A program made the position numbers and the translations under genes. A stretch of 64,000 bases of DNA from Pseudodesulfovibrio nedwellii (GTDB taxonomy: Bacteria; Desulfobacterota; Desulfovibrionia; Desulfovibrionales; Desulfovibrionaceae), in the NCBI RefSeq assembly GCF_027923765.1, contig NZ_AP026709.1, forward strand, positions 2,909,501 to 2,973,500, in the 5' to 3' direction. Shown here one piece after another: positions 7,243 through 14,732 of this stretch; the stretch's first letter is position 1, and the number at the start of each line of letters is the position of its first letter. The notes below the pieces were generated by a model, which saw nothing but the letters and a program-made list of their open reading frames with translations, was not told where the DNA came from and ran no database searches.

Positions 7243-8616
7243 ATGGACTATATTAATATTGTCAGACAGTTGAGTCGCCGAGATTTTATGAAAGCCGGGG
7301 GCATGACAGTCCTTGGTCTCGCTTTTGGCGGATGTGCAAAAAACCCTGTTACTGGCGAGAATCAGTTTATGCTGGTCAGTGAGGAACAGGAAATTCAGAT
7401 GGACAGAAAGGCTTCGCCGCAACAACTGTCCAACGATTATGGTCCAACGCAGGATCTCGTGCTCAATGAATATGTGAGCGGCGTTGGCACGTCCCTGTCT
7501 GATCAATCGCATCGGCCGCAGATGCCGTACTCCTATCGTGTGGTCAACGCCAATTACGTCAATGCCTACGCTTTTCCGGGTGGGACCATTGCCTGTACTC
7601 GCGGTATCATGCTTGAAATCGACAACGAGGCTGAACTTTCGGCCTTGCTCGGTCATGAGATAGGACACGTCAACGCTCGGCACACTGCGGCGCGTATGAG
7701 TTCGCAAACCGTCATCGGTACATTAGCCGGTGTCGGTGGAGCGGCGGTGGGCGCAACATATGGTGGAACTTGGGGAGCTCTCGCGGGTGGTCTCGGTGGC
7801 CTTGGCGCAGGGTTGCTTCTGGCATCATACAGTCGCGACGACGAGCGGCAGGCAGACAGCCTTGGTATGGAATACATGACCCGTGCTCAATATAACCCGG
7901 ACGGCATGATAGGATTGATGGAAATGCTCAACGAACAGCATGATCGGGAGCCGAGTTCCGTTGAGATCATGTTTGCGACTCATCCAATGAGTTCAGAACG
8001 GTTGGCTACGGCGCGTAAACAGGCCGTTAATAAATATATGGGAGCCGGAGAGTACGCCATCTATCGCGAGCGGTATATGGACAACACCGCAGAACTCCGC
8101 AAGATCGGTCCGGCCATTAAGGAAATGCAGGACGCAGAAAAGCTTGGCGGTCAGAAGAAGTACGATGAAGCCGAGGAAAAGATGCAGTCCGCCCTGAAGA
8201 AGGTTCCGAACGATTACACCGGCCTTTTGCTTATGGCGAAATTGCAGATGGCCCAAAAAAAATATGAAGACGCTCTGCCTTACGCCATGGAAGCCAGACG
8301 AATTTATCCTGATGAGGCACAGGCCAGTCAATTGAGTGGGGTGCTTTTGATTCAATCCAAACAGTATTCCCAAGCGCATGATAATTTCGAGGCCTATGAC
8401 AAGGCGTTGCCCGGCAATCCTTATTCCAATTTTTTCAAGGGCTACAGTCAGGAAGGCATGGGCAACCGCGAAGAAGCGGCCCGTGAATATTACAAATTCC
8501 TTCAACAGGTTCGGCAGGGTGATCAAGCCGGTCACGCTTACCAACGTCTCATCGATTGGGGCTACATCAAGGGCGAGGTGCGCCCTGTGCGCGACCCCAT
8601 GTCTTATCTGGGATAA
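7243..8616 (+). CDS. M48-family metalloprotease with TPR tail, probable Tat-exported lipoprotein
   Basis: 457 residues; AGGAGAG lies 5 nt before the ATG. The N-terminus carries a twin-arginine motif (SRRDFMKAG) and then a lipobox-like LAFGGC, so it is probably exported folded and lipidated. The peptidase domain has the zinc motif HEIGH near residue 140 and the third-ligand region DERQADSLGMEYM. A glycine-rich segment lies between them, as in BepA/YfgC-type proteases. The C-terminal half has TPR-like helices (AEEKMQSALKKVP, ALPYAMEARRIYP). BepA relatives handle outer-membrane protein assembly and quality control. Monocistronic and convergent with nrdJ. Confidence 0.88.
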   Translation: MDYINIVRQLSRRDFMKAGGMTVLGLAFGGCAKNPVTGENQFMLVSEEQEIQMDRKASPQQLSNDYGPTQDLVLNEYVSGVGTSLSDQSHRPQMPYSYRVVNANYVNAYAFPGGTIACTRGIMLEIDNEAELSALLGHEIGHVNARHTAARMSSQTVIGTLAGVGGAAVGATYGGTWGALAGGLGGLGAGLLLASYSRDDERQADSLGMEYMTRAQYNPDGMIGLMEMLNEQHDREPSSVEIMFATHPMSSERLATARKQAVNKYMGAGEYAIYRERYMDNTAELRKIGPAIKEMQDAEKLGGQKKYDEAEEKMQSALKKVPNDYTGLLLMAKLQMAQKKYEDALPYAMEARRIYPDEAQASQLSGVLLIQSKQYSQAHDNFEAYDKALPGNPYSNFFKGYSQEGMGNREEAAREYYKFLQQVRQGDQAGHAYQRLIDWGYIKGEVRPVRDPMSYLG

Positions 8617-8635
8617 CGGTGTTCGCTTTTAGCGG

Positions 8636-8876
8636 GACCAGGACGCTGTCCTGGACTCTCCCAAATTTCTTATAGCGCCTTCGGTGAGCACTCATAGTCC
8701 GAAAAAGACTTTTAGTCCTGATGCAAATCGGGTTTTGATTTAGCTGACTAAGATCTCGCGAAGCGACATAAAAAGTTTAGGAAAAGAGAGGGATAGGGGG
8801 TCTGGGGGGAAGGGAGAGAAAGAACCCTTTACAAAGGGTTTTTCTCTCCCTTCCCCCCAGCCGTCGGAGACTTCTT
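8636..8876. repeat. Hairpin-type intergenic repeat, copy E, between convergent genes
   Basis: The gap between the M48 gene and nrdJ contains a short stem CCAGGACGCTGTCCTGG near 8638-8656, a conserved stretch ATAAAAAGTTTAGG near 8768-8782, a very long hairpin (8802-8860), and a variant of the CCGCCGGAGGC tail (CCGTCGGAGAC) just before the nrdJ stop. The same order occurs at 33.8 and 54.9 kb and in a looser form at 21.4 kb. Confidence 0.65.
8802..8860. terminator. Long bidirectional hairpin between the M48 gene and nrdJ
   Basis: Arms of about 28 nt, starting CTGGGGGGAAGGGAGAG and ending in its complement, pair with a two-base loop and a single bulge. An A-rich/T-rich stretch in the middle and its position between two stops suggest a shared terminator. 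Confidence 0.6.
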
Positions 8877-8879
8877 AAA

Positions 8880-11120
8880 CTACCCGCCGCACTTGGTATA
8901 AGCGCAGGATTTGCAGATGTGGCAACCTTCTTCGAAGACGAGCGGTTCGCCGCAATCCGGGCAGAGTTCCTTGTTGAGCGATGCGACCTGTACGTCAACG
9001 CGATCACCACTGAGATAGCGGGATTCGAAGACGTGGGCGATGGCATCGGGAATGGATTTGACCAGATGCTTTTTCATGAACTTGGGATTTTCGCCGCCGA
9101 TACCCTTGAGCTGTTCGACGATCTCGCGCACTTCAACGCCGGAACGCAGGGCAAGAGAGACAAGCCTGCCAATGGCTTCGGCCTTGGCGGTGATTGATCC
9201 ACCGGATTTGCCGATGGTGGCAAAAACTTCGAAGGGTTTGCCGTCCATCTCGTTGACGGTCAGGAAAAGCATCCCGAGACCTGTGGCGATTTTTTGGGTG
9301 AATCCGTAAATGACATCCGGGCGATCCTGAACAACGGAAGTATCTTCTTCTTTTTTCTTGTCGCTTTCGCCAGTGCAGAGAACTTGGGATGTTTTGGAGC
9401 CGTCGCGGTATACCGTGACGCCCTTGCAGCCATATTCGTAGGCCTTCCAGTAGATGTTCCAGATGTCTTCCTTGGTGGCGTTGCTGGGCAGGTTCACGGT
9501 CTTGGAGACGGCATTGTCGGTGTGCTTTTGGAAAGCTGCCTGCATTTTGAGATGCCAGATAGGCTCGATATCCATTGATGTGACGAAGACGGTTCGTAAC
9601 TCTTCGGGCAGATGTTCCATCTTTTTAATGGTGCCGATCTTGGCTATTTCTTCCATAAGGTTGGCGGAATAGGCTCCGGCATCCTTGACCGCAGTTTCGA
9701 AAAAGGAGTTGGTCTCGACCAACTTGTCGTTGTCCATGACGTTACGCACGAAGGACAGGGCAAACAGCGGTTCTACGCCGGAGGAACAGCCTGCTATGAT
9801 GGACAGAGTGCCGGTGGGCGCGATGGTTGTGGTCGTGGCGTTGCGGTAGGGGCCGAGATTGGCCTCACCGAAAATGGACTCGACGTATGTCGGGAAATGG
9901 CCGCGTTCGGTAGCGAGGGTCTTGGATGCGCTCCGGGCTTCGTCCTGCACGAATTTCATGACGCGCTCGCCCATATCTACGGCAGACTGGGAGTTGTAGG
10001 GAATTTTGAGCTGGTAAAGCAGGTCAGCCCACCCCATGACACCGAGACCGATCTTGCGGTTCATCTCAACGGTTTCGGTGATCTGAGGCAAGGGGTACTG
10101 GGAAGCGTCGATGACGTTGTCCAGGAACCTGACGGCTAAGTGTACGATGCGCTTGAGTTCATCCCAATCCACTTCGGAATCGTGACCGTTTTTGCCTTTG
10201 GCGAAGCACTTGCCGAGGTTGATGGAGCCGAGATTACAGGCTTCGTAAGGCAGCAAGGGCTGTTCGCCACAGGGGTTGGTAGACTCCATGTCACCGAGTT
10301 TGGGCGTGGGATTGTCGCGGTTGATACGATCCAAGAAGACGATCCCCGGATCGCCGGATTCCCATGCCTTTTGTACCAAAATATTGAAGACGTCACGGGC
10401 ATTGAGTGAGCCCACTTTTTCGCCGGAATTGGGGGCGATGAGATCAAAGTCTGCTTTTTTCTCAACAGCCTTCATGAATGCTTCTGTCAGTCCGATGGAT
10501 AGGTTGAAGTTGTTCAATTCTCCATCGCGTTCTTTGGCCTTGATGAAATCCATGATGTCTGGGTGGTCGACGCGTAAAATGCCCATGTTCGCGCCGCGTC
10601 GGGTGCCGCCCTGTTTGATTTGTTCAGTGGCGCAGTTGAAAATCTTGAGGAAGGAGAGAGGCCCGGATGCCACACCGCCAGTGGAACCGACCACGGAATC
10701 TTTGGCGCGTAGGCGGGAGAAAGAAAATCCTGTGCCGCCGCCGGACTTATGGATCATGGCTGCGTGCTTCACGGCGTCGAAAATACCTTCGATATCATCC
10801 TCGATCGGCAGGACGAAACAGGCGGCCAATTGTCCGATGTCGGTGCCTGCGTTCATGAGAGTGGGGGAGTTGGGCAGGAAACGATATGAGGTCATCAGTT
10901 CGTAGAACTCACGCGCCAGCTTGGTGGATTTGAACGAAGACTCCTTATACTTGTCTTCTTCTTCAGCAATGGCTGCCGCCACTCTCCAGAAGAGTTCCTT
11001 GGTGGTCTCGTAAGTGACCCCCTCGGTGTCTTTCCGTTGGTAACGCCGTTTCAAAACTATCTTGGCGTTTTCATTGATAATCGGGTCGGAAAGACTTGCG
11101 GGCATTTTGAGTTTTGACAT
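8880..11120 (-). CDS. nrdJ: Adenosylcobalamin-dependent (class II) ribonucleoside-diphosphate reductase
   Basis: 746 residues; GAAGG lies 7 nt before the ATG. It makes deoxyribonucleotides using B12 and no oxygen-dependent cofactor. Visible features: RFLPNSPTLMNAG near the substrate site, ACFVLPIEDD, KSGGGTGFSFSRLR, the active-site motif NPCGEQPLLPYEACNLGSINL, ATTTTIAPTGTLSIIAG, and a C-terminal zinc-ribbon-like tail (LCPDCGEPL, CHICKSC, then CGG), the redox tail typical of the long NrdJ form. Length is slightly short of the 750-860 seen in many relatives. Single gene with an upstream gap of about 370 bases. Confidence 0.96.
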   Translation of the reverse strand: MSKLKMPASLSDPIINENAKIVLKRRYQRKDTEGVTYETTKELFWRVAAAIAEEEDKYKESSFKSTKLAREFYELMTSYRFLPNSPTLMNAGTDIGQLAACFVLPIEDDIEGIFDAVKHAAMIHKSGGGTGFSFSRLRAKDSVVGSTGGVASGPLSFLKIFNCATEQIKQGGTRRGANMGILRVDHPDIMDFIKAKERDGELNNFNLSIGLTEAFMKAVEKKADFDLIAPNSGEKVGSLNARDVFNILVQKAWESGDPGIVFLDRINRDNPTPKLGDMESTNPCGEQPLLPYEACNLGSINLGKCFAKGKNGHDSEVDWDELKRIVHLAVRFLDNVIDASQYPLPQITETVEMNRKIGLGVMGWADLLYQLKIPYNSQSAVDMGERVMKFVQDEARSASKTLATERGHFPTYVESIFGEANLGPYRNATTTTIAPTGTLSIIAGCSSGVEPLFALSFVRNVMDNDKLVETNSFFETAVKDAGAYSANLMEEIAKIGTIKKMEHLPEELRTVFVTSMDIEPIWHLKMQAAFQKHTDNAVSKTVNLPSNATKEDIWNIYWKAYEYGCKGVTVYRDGSKTSQVLCTGESDKKKEEDTSVVQDRPDVIYGFTQKIATGLGMLFLTVNEMDGKPFEVFATIGKSGGSITAKAEAIGRLVSLALRSGVEVREIVEQLKGIGGENPKFMKKHLVKSIPDAIAHVFESRYLSGDRVDVQVASLNKELCPDCGEPLVFEEGCHICKSCAYTKCGG

Positions 11121-11190
11121 GGATGAACCTTCGTAAGCTGTTGAAAAAATTGTATTTATCTAAAAAAGTAGCGGAAAGTGAATGTAGGCA

Positions 11191-11205
11191 CTAGAGAATA
11201 TCTAG
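11191..11205. promoter_or_regulatory. Palindrome upstream of nrdJ (weak NrdR-box candidate)
   Basis: CTAGA-GAATA-TCTAG lies about 75 nt before the nrdJ start, in an otherwise featureless, AT-rich gap (11121-11491). Its overall look (CACTAG...TATCTAG) only loosely resembles an NrdR box, and no second copy is obvious. I see nothing else clear in this gap except a small ACCCTTTTTGAAGGG hairpin near 11344. Confidence 0.25.
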
Positions 11206-11491
11206 ATTATAGAAAGCAGACGAAAAACGCCAGCGCAAATTGCATTTTCATGCATAAAGACCGGGAAGCCTTGACCTGTCTTGGTTGTCAGCTTTGAGGG
11301 TCTTATCAAAAATAGTTATTATTTCATTTTTGGTATTTTTTACACCCTTTTTGAAGGGCGTGAGTAACGGAAAGGGGATTTGAGTCATCAACAAATAATG
11401 TCACTTTAGCTCATGAGATTCAATCACGAATATAACAGGGGACTTGTTGACTCAGGGAGGGTGAAATTCGTCTTAGATATCAAAGTGGGGA

Positions 11492-12235
11492 TTATTCATA
11501 CGCCAGTGAGACCTGGTGGCGGAGGGTCTCGGCCAGGCGTTGATCCGAACCGACAAAGTCACAGGCTGAGTATACGTTTGCCACACTACCGTTGTGATAA
11601 ACAACGATGGTCTCAGCAAATGCTTCCACTTCGTCGGCATCGTGGGTGACCATAATCATCGGGATGTCGAAAGTCTCCAGTACCTTGGTCAGTTCATTGC
11701 GCATACGTATGCGTAGAGGTTGGTCCAGTGCGCTGAAGGGTTCATCCAGCAGCAGAAGCTTGGGGGATGGAGCCAACGCCCGGGCCAGTGCAGTTCGCTG
11801 TTGCTGCCCACCTGATAGTGCAATCGGTCTTTGTCCTGCGATTTTTTCAAGGCCGAACACATCAATTAATTCTTCTACGTGCTGTTTTTCTTTATGACCA
11901 AGTCTGCTGAAGAGCGGCTTGAGGCCAAATCCGATGTTTTCTCGGACGGTCAGGTGTGGAAATAGTGCATAGTCCTGAAATACGTACCCGACATCGCGGC
12001 ATCGAGTGGGGACATTAATATTCGCTTTGGAGTCGAAGATAACGTCTCCGTTAATTTTAATGTATCCTTTGTCAGGTGTAAGCATGCCCGCTATGGATCG
12101 AAGGGTCAGGGTCTTGCCCGAGCCGGACGGCCCGAACAGTACCAAGGCCCGGTCTGTCGAGAAGAACTCCGAGCGGAGGAGAAATTCATCTCCTCCGCTT
12201 CGCATATGTTTTGTGATATCAAGTTCGAATTTCAT
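11492..12235 (-). CDS. modC: Molybdate ABC transporter ATPase
   Basis: 247 residues. Walker A GPSGSGKT, Q-loop FQDYALFPHLTV, signature LSGGQQQRTALARAL, Walker B LLLLDEPFSALD and the switch histidine VTHDADEVEAF are all intact. It lacks the C-terminal MOP/TOBE molybdate-sensing domain of E. coli ModC (which is about 350 residues), so feedback by bound molybdate on the ATPase is probably absent. It is the last gene of the modBAC run, 17 nt after modA, and has no clear Shine-Dalgarno of its own. Tungstate as substrate is an alternative, but ModA/ModB context favours molybdate or both. Confidence 0.88.
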   Translation of the reverse strand: MKFELDITKHMRSGGDEFLLRSEFFSTDRALVLFGPSGSGKTLTLRSIAGMLTPDKGYIKINGDVIFDSKANINVPTRCRDVGYVFQDYALFPHLTVRENIGFGLKPLFSRLGHKEKQHVEELIDVFGLEKIAGQRPIALSGGQQQRTALARALAPSPKLLLLDEPFSALDQPLRIRMRNELTKVLETFDIPMIMVTHDADEVEAFAETIVVYHNGSVANVYSACDFVGSDQRLAETLRHQVSLAYE

Positions 12236-12252
12236 GACACTAGATGGTTTTG

Positions 12253-13017
12253 TTAGGGGCGTTTGAAGCCGCGTCCTTCCAACAGGGAAGCACCGGCATC
12301 GCTGCGGACAAATTCTACAAAGGCCTTGGCGATGTCCTGCTCGCTGGATTGCTTAAGTACTGAAATAGGGTAAGTGACAGGCTTTTCAAGGGGAATTTCC
12401 TCAATGATGGTAACGGTTTTACCTGCTTTGACGGCATCAGTACGGTAGACAAAACCACAATCGATTTCATCGCGGGACAGGTAATCAAGGATCTGACGAA
12501 CGGATTCGCCGAAGATCATCTTGGGCGTCAGTTTTTCATACAGATTTTGAGCGGTCAGTGCTCCCTTGGCGTATTGGCCGGCAGGAACTGTCTCGGGTGT
12601 GCCGATTCCAATGGATTTTACGGCTGCTCCAGTGAGGTCATTCAACGTTTTTACGCCAGCTGGATTGTCTGCCGGGGTTGTCAGCACCAGAGAGTTGCGG
12701 GCAAAGACCTTGGCGTCGATTTTGTTGACGAAGCCTTTGTCAACGGCCTTTTTCATCCATTTGGGATTGGCGGATGCATAAACATCAGCCGGAGCGCCCT
12801 GTTCGATCTGGCGGTACAAAGCGCCGGATGAAGCAAAGTTCATAACTACATTCACGCCGGGATGGGCCGTTTCAAAGGCAGGCTCGATGTCGCTGAAGGC
12901 ATCGGTCAGGCTGGCGGCGGCAGAGACGATGAGTTCCTGTGCCATGGCACCTGTAGCGGTTCCTGCAATGAGAAAGAGTGATAAAACAATAGAGGCAAAA
13001 ATAGTCGTTCGTTTCAT
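12253..13017 (-). CDS. modA: Molybdate-binding periplasmic protein
   Basis: 254 residues from the ATG at 13017, chosen because AAGGAGTC lies just upstream and a signal peptide (MKRTTIFASIVLSLF... cut near AMAQE) begins there; the open frame has nine more codons upstream. The mature sequence has the ModA pattern: LIVSAAASLTDAFSDIEPAFE, NFASSGALYRQIEQGAPADVYASA, and IGTPETVPAGQYAKGAL. These residues form the oxyanion site (serines after SAAAS and SSGAL). Translation starts 20 nt after the modB stop. Confidence 0.92.
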   Translation of the reverse strand: MKRTTIFASIVLSLFLIAGTATGAMAQELIVSAAASLTDAFSDIEPAFETAHPGVNVVMNFASSGALYRQIEQGAPADVYASANPKWMKKAVDKGFVNKIDAKVFARNSLVLTTPADNPAGVKTLNDLTGAAVKSIGIGTPETVPAGQYAKGALTAQNLYEKLTPKMIFGESVRQILDYLSRDEIDCGFVYRTDAVKAGKTVTIIEEIPLEKPVTYPISVLKQSSEQDIAKAFVEFVRSDAGASLLEGRGFKRP

Positions 13018-13037
13018 GATGACTCCTTGAATGGTCG

Positions 13038-13727
13038 TTAACAACGAGGTTTTAATAATTTGCTCGTGGTCATGAGGATGATCACGCAGACGATACTGAT
13101 GATGAGCACCAGTGTGTTGGCGAGTGCATTGTTCCCGGCTTGAACCGCAGAATAGACGGCAAGCGAAAGGGTTTGTGTCCTGCCTGGAAGGTTACCGGCC
13201 ACCATGAGGGTGGCACCGAATTCTCCCATGGCACGGGCAAAAGCGAGCATCCCCCCGGAGAGGACCCCCCTGAAAGCCAGCGGGAGGGAGACACGAAGAA
13301 AGACAGCCAGCTCTCCTTGTCCCAAGGTGCGGGCTGCATTTTCATAATGTGCACCGACCCCTTCGAGTGCGGCACGAGCGGATTTGAATACCAATGGAAA
13401 AGCAACCACCGTGGCAGCGATGACCGCCCCCTGCCAGGTGAACATGAGTGTAATATTGAAGTGCTCTTGCAGCCAGCTTCCGATAATCCCTCGGCGTCCG
13501 ATGAAAACGAGCAGGTAGTATCCGAGCACAGTAGGGGGCATGACCATGGGCAGTGTGCATACGGCGTCCAGAAAGTCTCGTCCGGGGAAATCCCATCGGG
13601 CAAGTGCATAGGCAGCGGCTACGCCAAGAACCAACGCCCCCAGAGTCGCCAGTCCTGCGACTTTGAGAGTCAGTAACAGTGGTCCTGTAAAGGCCACATC
13701 GGTAAAATCAAACCACATCATATCCAT
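13038..13727 (-). CDS. modB: Molybdate ABC transporter permease
   Basis: 229 residues with about five membrane helices and the ABC permease EAA-loop, here YENAARTLGQGELAVFLRVSLPLA. Motifs TLPMVMPPTVLGYYLL and RAMGEFGATLMVAGN are characteristic of ModB. First gene of the modB-modA-modC operon; this order differs from E. coli modABC. No modE gene is present in the window; a perfect inverted repeat about 130 nt upstream is a possible operator. Confidence 0.93.
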   Translation of the reverse strand: MDMMWFDFTDVAFTGPLLLTLKVAGLATLGALVLGVAAAYALARWDFPGRDFLDAVCTLPMVMPPTVLGYYLLVFIGRRGIIGSWLQEHFNITLMFTWQGAVIAATVVAFPLVFKSARAALEGVGAHYENAARTLGQGELAVFLRVSLPLAFRGVLSGGMLAFARAMGEFGATLMVAGNLPGRTQTLSLAVYSAVQAGNNALANTLVLIISIVCVIILMTTSKLLKPRC

Positions 13728-13857
13728 GACAAGTCCATCAATAAGAAGTCTGGCAATATATTTTTACAGCGTACTCGTATTCTCCACCGGAAAAGTATAG
13801 TAATTTGTTGCCCATCAATGCATTATGCACACACAAAAAGAATTGTAAAGCATAGAG

Positions 13858-13893
13858 CAACTGTCACGAATATACCAAAAAGCGTGACAGTTG
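13858..13893. promoter_or_regulatory. Perfect 11-bp inverted repeat upstream of modB
   Basis: CAACTGTCACG (13858-13868) and CGTGACAGTTG (13883-13893) are exact complements separated by 14 nt. It sits in the 560-bp gap between modB and the hemerythrin region. A repeated ATTATGCACA word flanks it (13822-13831 and 13931-13940). No T-run follows, so an operator or hairpin is likelier than a terminator. It does not match the E. coli ModE box. The rest of the gap is AT-rich and without a visible gene. Confidence 0.45.
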
Positions 13894-14162
13894 GCTTTTG
13901 ACGGGCGGTAATGAGTACTCTTTGTCGTGTATTATGCACAAAATAACATAGTAGAGTCCGTCTTTTGCTGCCATGTACAGTGATAAATTGTGTATCTACC
14001 TTTATTGTTCATCGTGATAGTATGATTTTACTGTGCATGACCTTTTATCTTGGCTGATGCAAAGGATGGAAGGTTCTATAGAGCTTTCACGCCGCTTTTG
14101 CGTGTAATTTGTCATGTGCATAAAGAAAGAATGGAGGGGGCCGGAGACGGTCCGGGAGAGAG

Positions 14163-14194
14163 AACAGCCCCTCTCATGATCGGGCGGGGCTGTT
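14163..14194 (-). terminator. Hairpin downstream of the hemerythrin gene and methyltransferase remnant
   Basis: AACAGCCCC (14163-14171) pairs with GGGGCTGTT (14186-14194); on the minus strand it is followed by CTCTCTCCC and not a good T-run, so it is a moderate terminator candidate. Confidence 0.5.
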
Positions 14195-14214
14195 CGTGTG
14201 GCTGGGAGTATTCG

Positions 14215-14315
14215 TTATTTTTTGAATACGTGGAATTCATACCCATATGTGCCGGGGTAATCCTGATACTGTGCGATTTCCTTGCGGGTTATGTCGATGA
14301 AGGCCCGTCCATTTT
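14215..14315 (-). pseudogene. Remnant of a second methyltransferase gene 3' end
   Basis: On the minus strand this stretch encodes about 33 residues ending EIAQYQDYPGTYGYEFHVFKK and a stop. It is close to the C-terminus of the intact MerR-methyltransferase at 16891 (EIAQYRDYPGTYGYEF...); I count about 11 base differences over about 97, mostly transitions and mostly silent. Only the tail is present. The hemerythrin gene runs into it in another frame, so the last seven or so hemerythrin codons are made from this remnant. The silent pattern suggests it came from a once-functional paralog. Confidence 0.75.
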
Positions 14316-14708
14316 CTCTCGAAGGAAGTTCCCCATATCTCTGTCTGTTCCCATGGTATGGTCCTTCAACCATCCATTCAGAAAGTCGAGCAGTTCAAAT
14401 GTTACAGTGGCGCTTCCGTCCTTGAATTGTTCTTGCAGTTTGACTGCCTGACCTGTGAGTTCGTCGTGTTCTTTTTTATGGTTTTCATACTCCGGATACT
14501 TTTGTTCCTGCATGAATTTTTCTTCGGTATCAAAGTGTTCCACCGTATAGACGATGAGATCATCGAAAATTTTCACGATAGCAGACTGCTCCTGTCCTTC
14601 AATTGTAGCGGTATGCATCATGTTGAGAATTTCAAACAGATTGCGGTGCTGTTCGTCTATTTCTGGAATGTGGATCATGTTTTCTTTGGTAAAACTAATG
14701 AAAGACAT
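14289..14708 (-). CDS. Bacteriohemerythrin
   Basis: 139 residues forming a four-helix di-iron O2-binding protein. Ligands are in place: H21 (DEQHRNLF), H58 and E62 (HFDTEEK), H77 and H81 (HKKEH), H117 and D122 (HTMGTDRD). Such proteins sense or carry oxygen in anaerobes and microaerophiles. The last residues (MDGPSST) are encoded within a frame-shifted remnant of a methyltransferase gene, so the original C-terminus may have been different. It starts 24 nt after the cyclase stop and is probably co-transcribed with it, which fits an O2-responsive signalling unit, though that is inference. Confidence 0.92.
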   Translation of the reverse strand: MSFISFTKENMIHIPEIDEQHRNLFEILNMMHTATIEGQEQSAIVKIFDDLIVYTVEHFDTEEKFMQEQKYPEYENHKKEHDELTGQAVKLQEQFKDGSATVTFELLDFLNGWLKDHTMGTDRDMGNFLREKMDGPSST

Positions 14709-14732
14709 TGGAGAACTCCTCTATTGGTATAG

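Noticed and set aside
11191-11205. NrdR box ahead of nrdJ
   Set aside because: Kept only as a palindrome; one weak match without a second copy is not enough to call an NrdR site.
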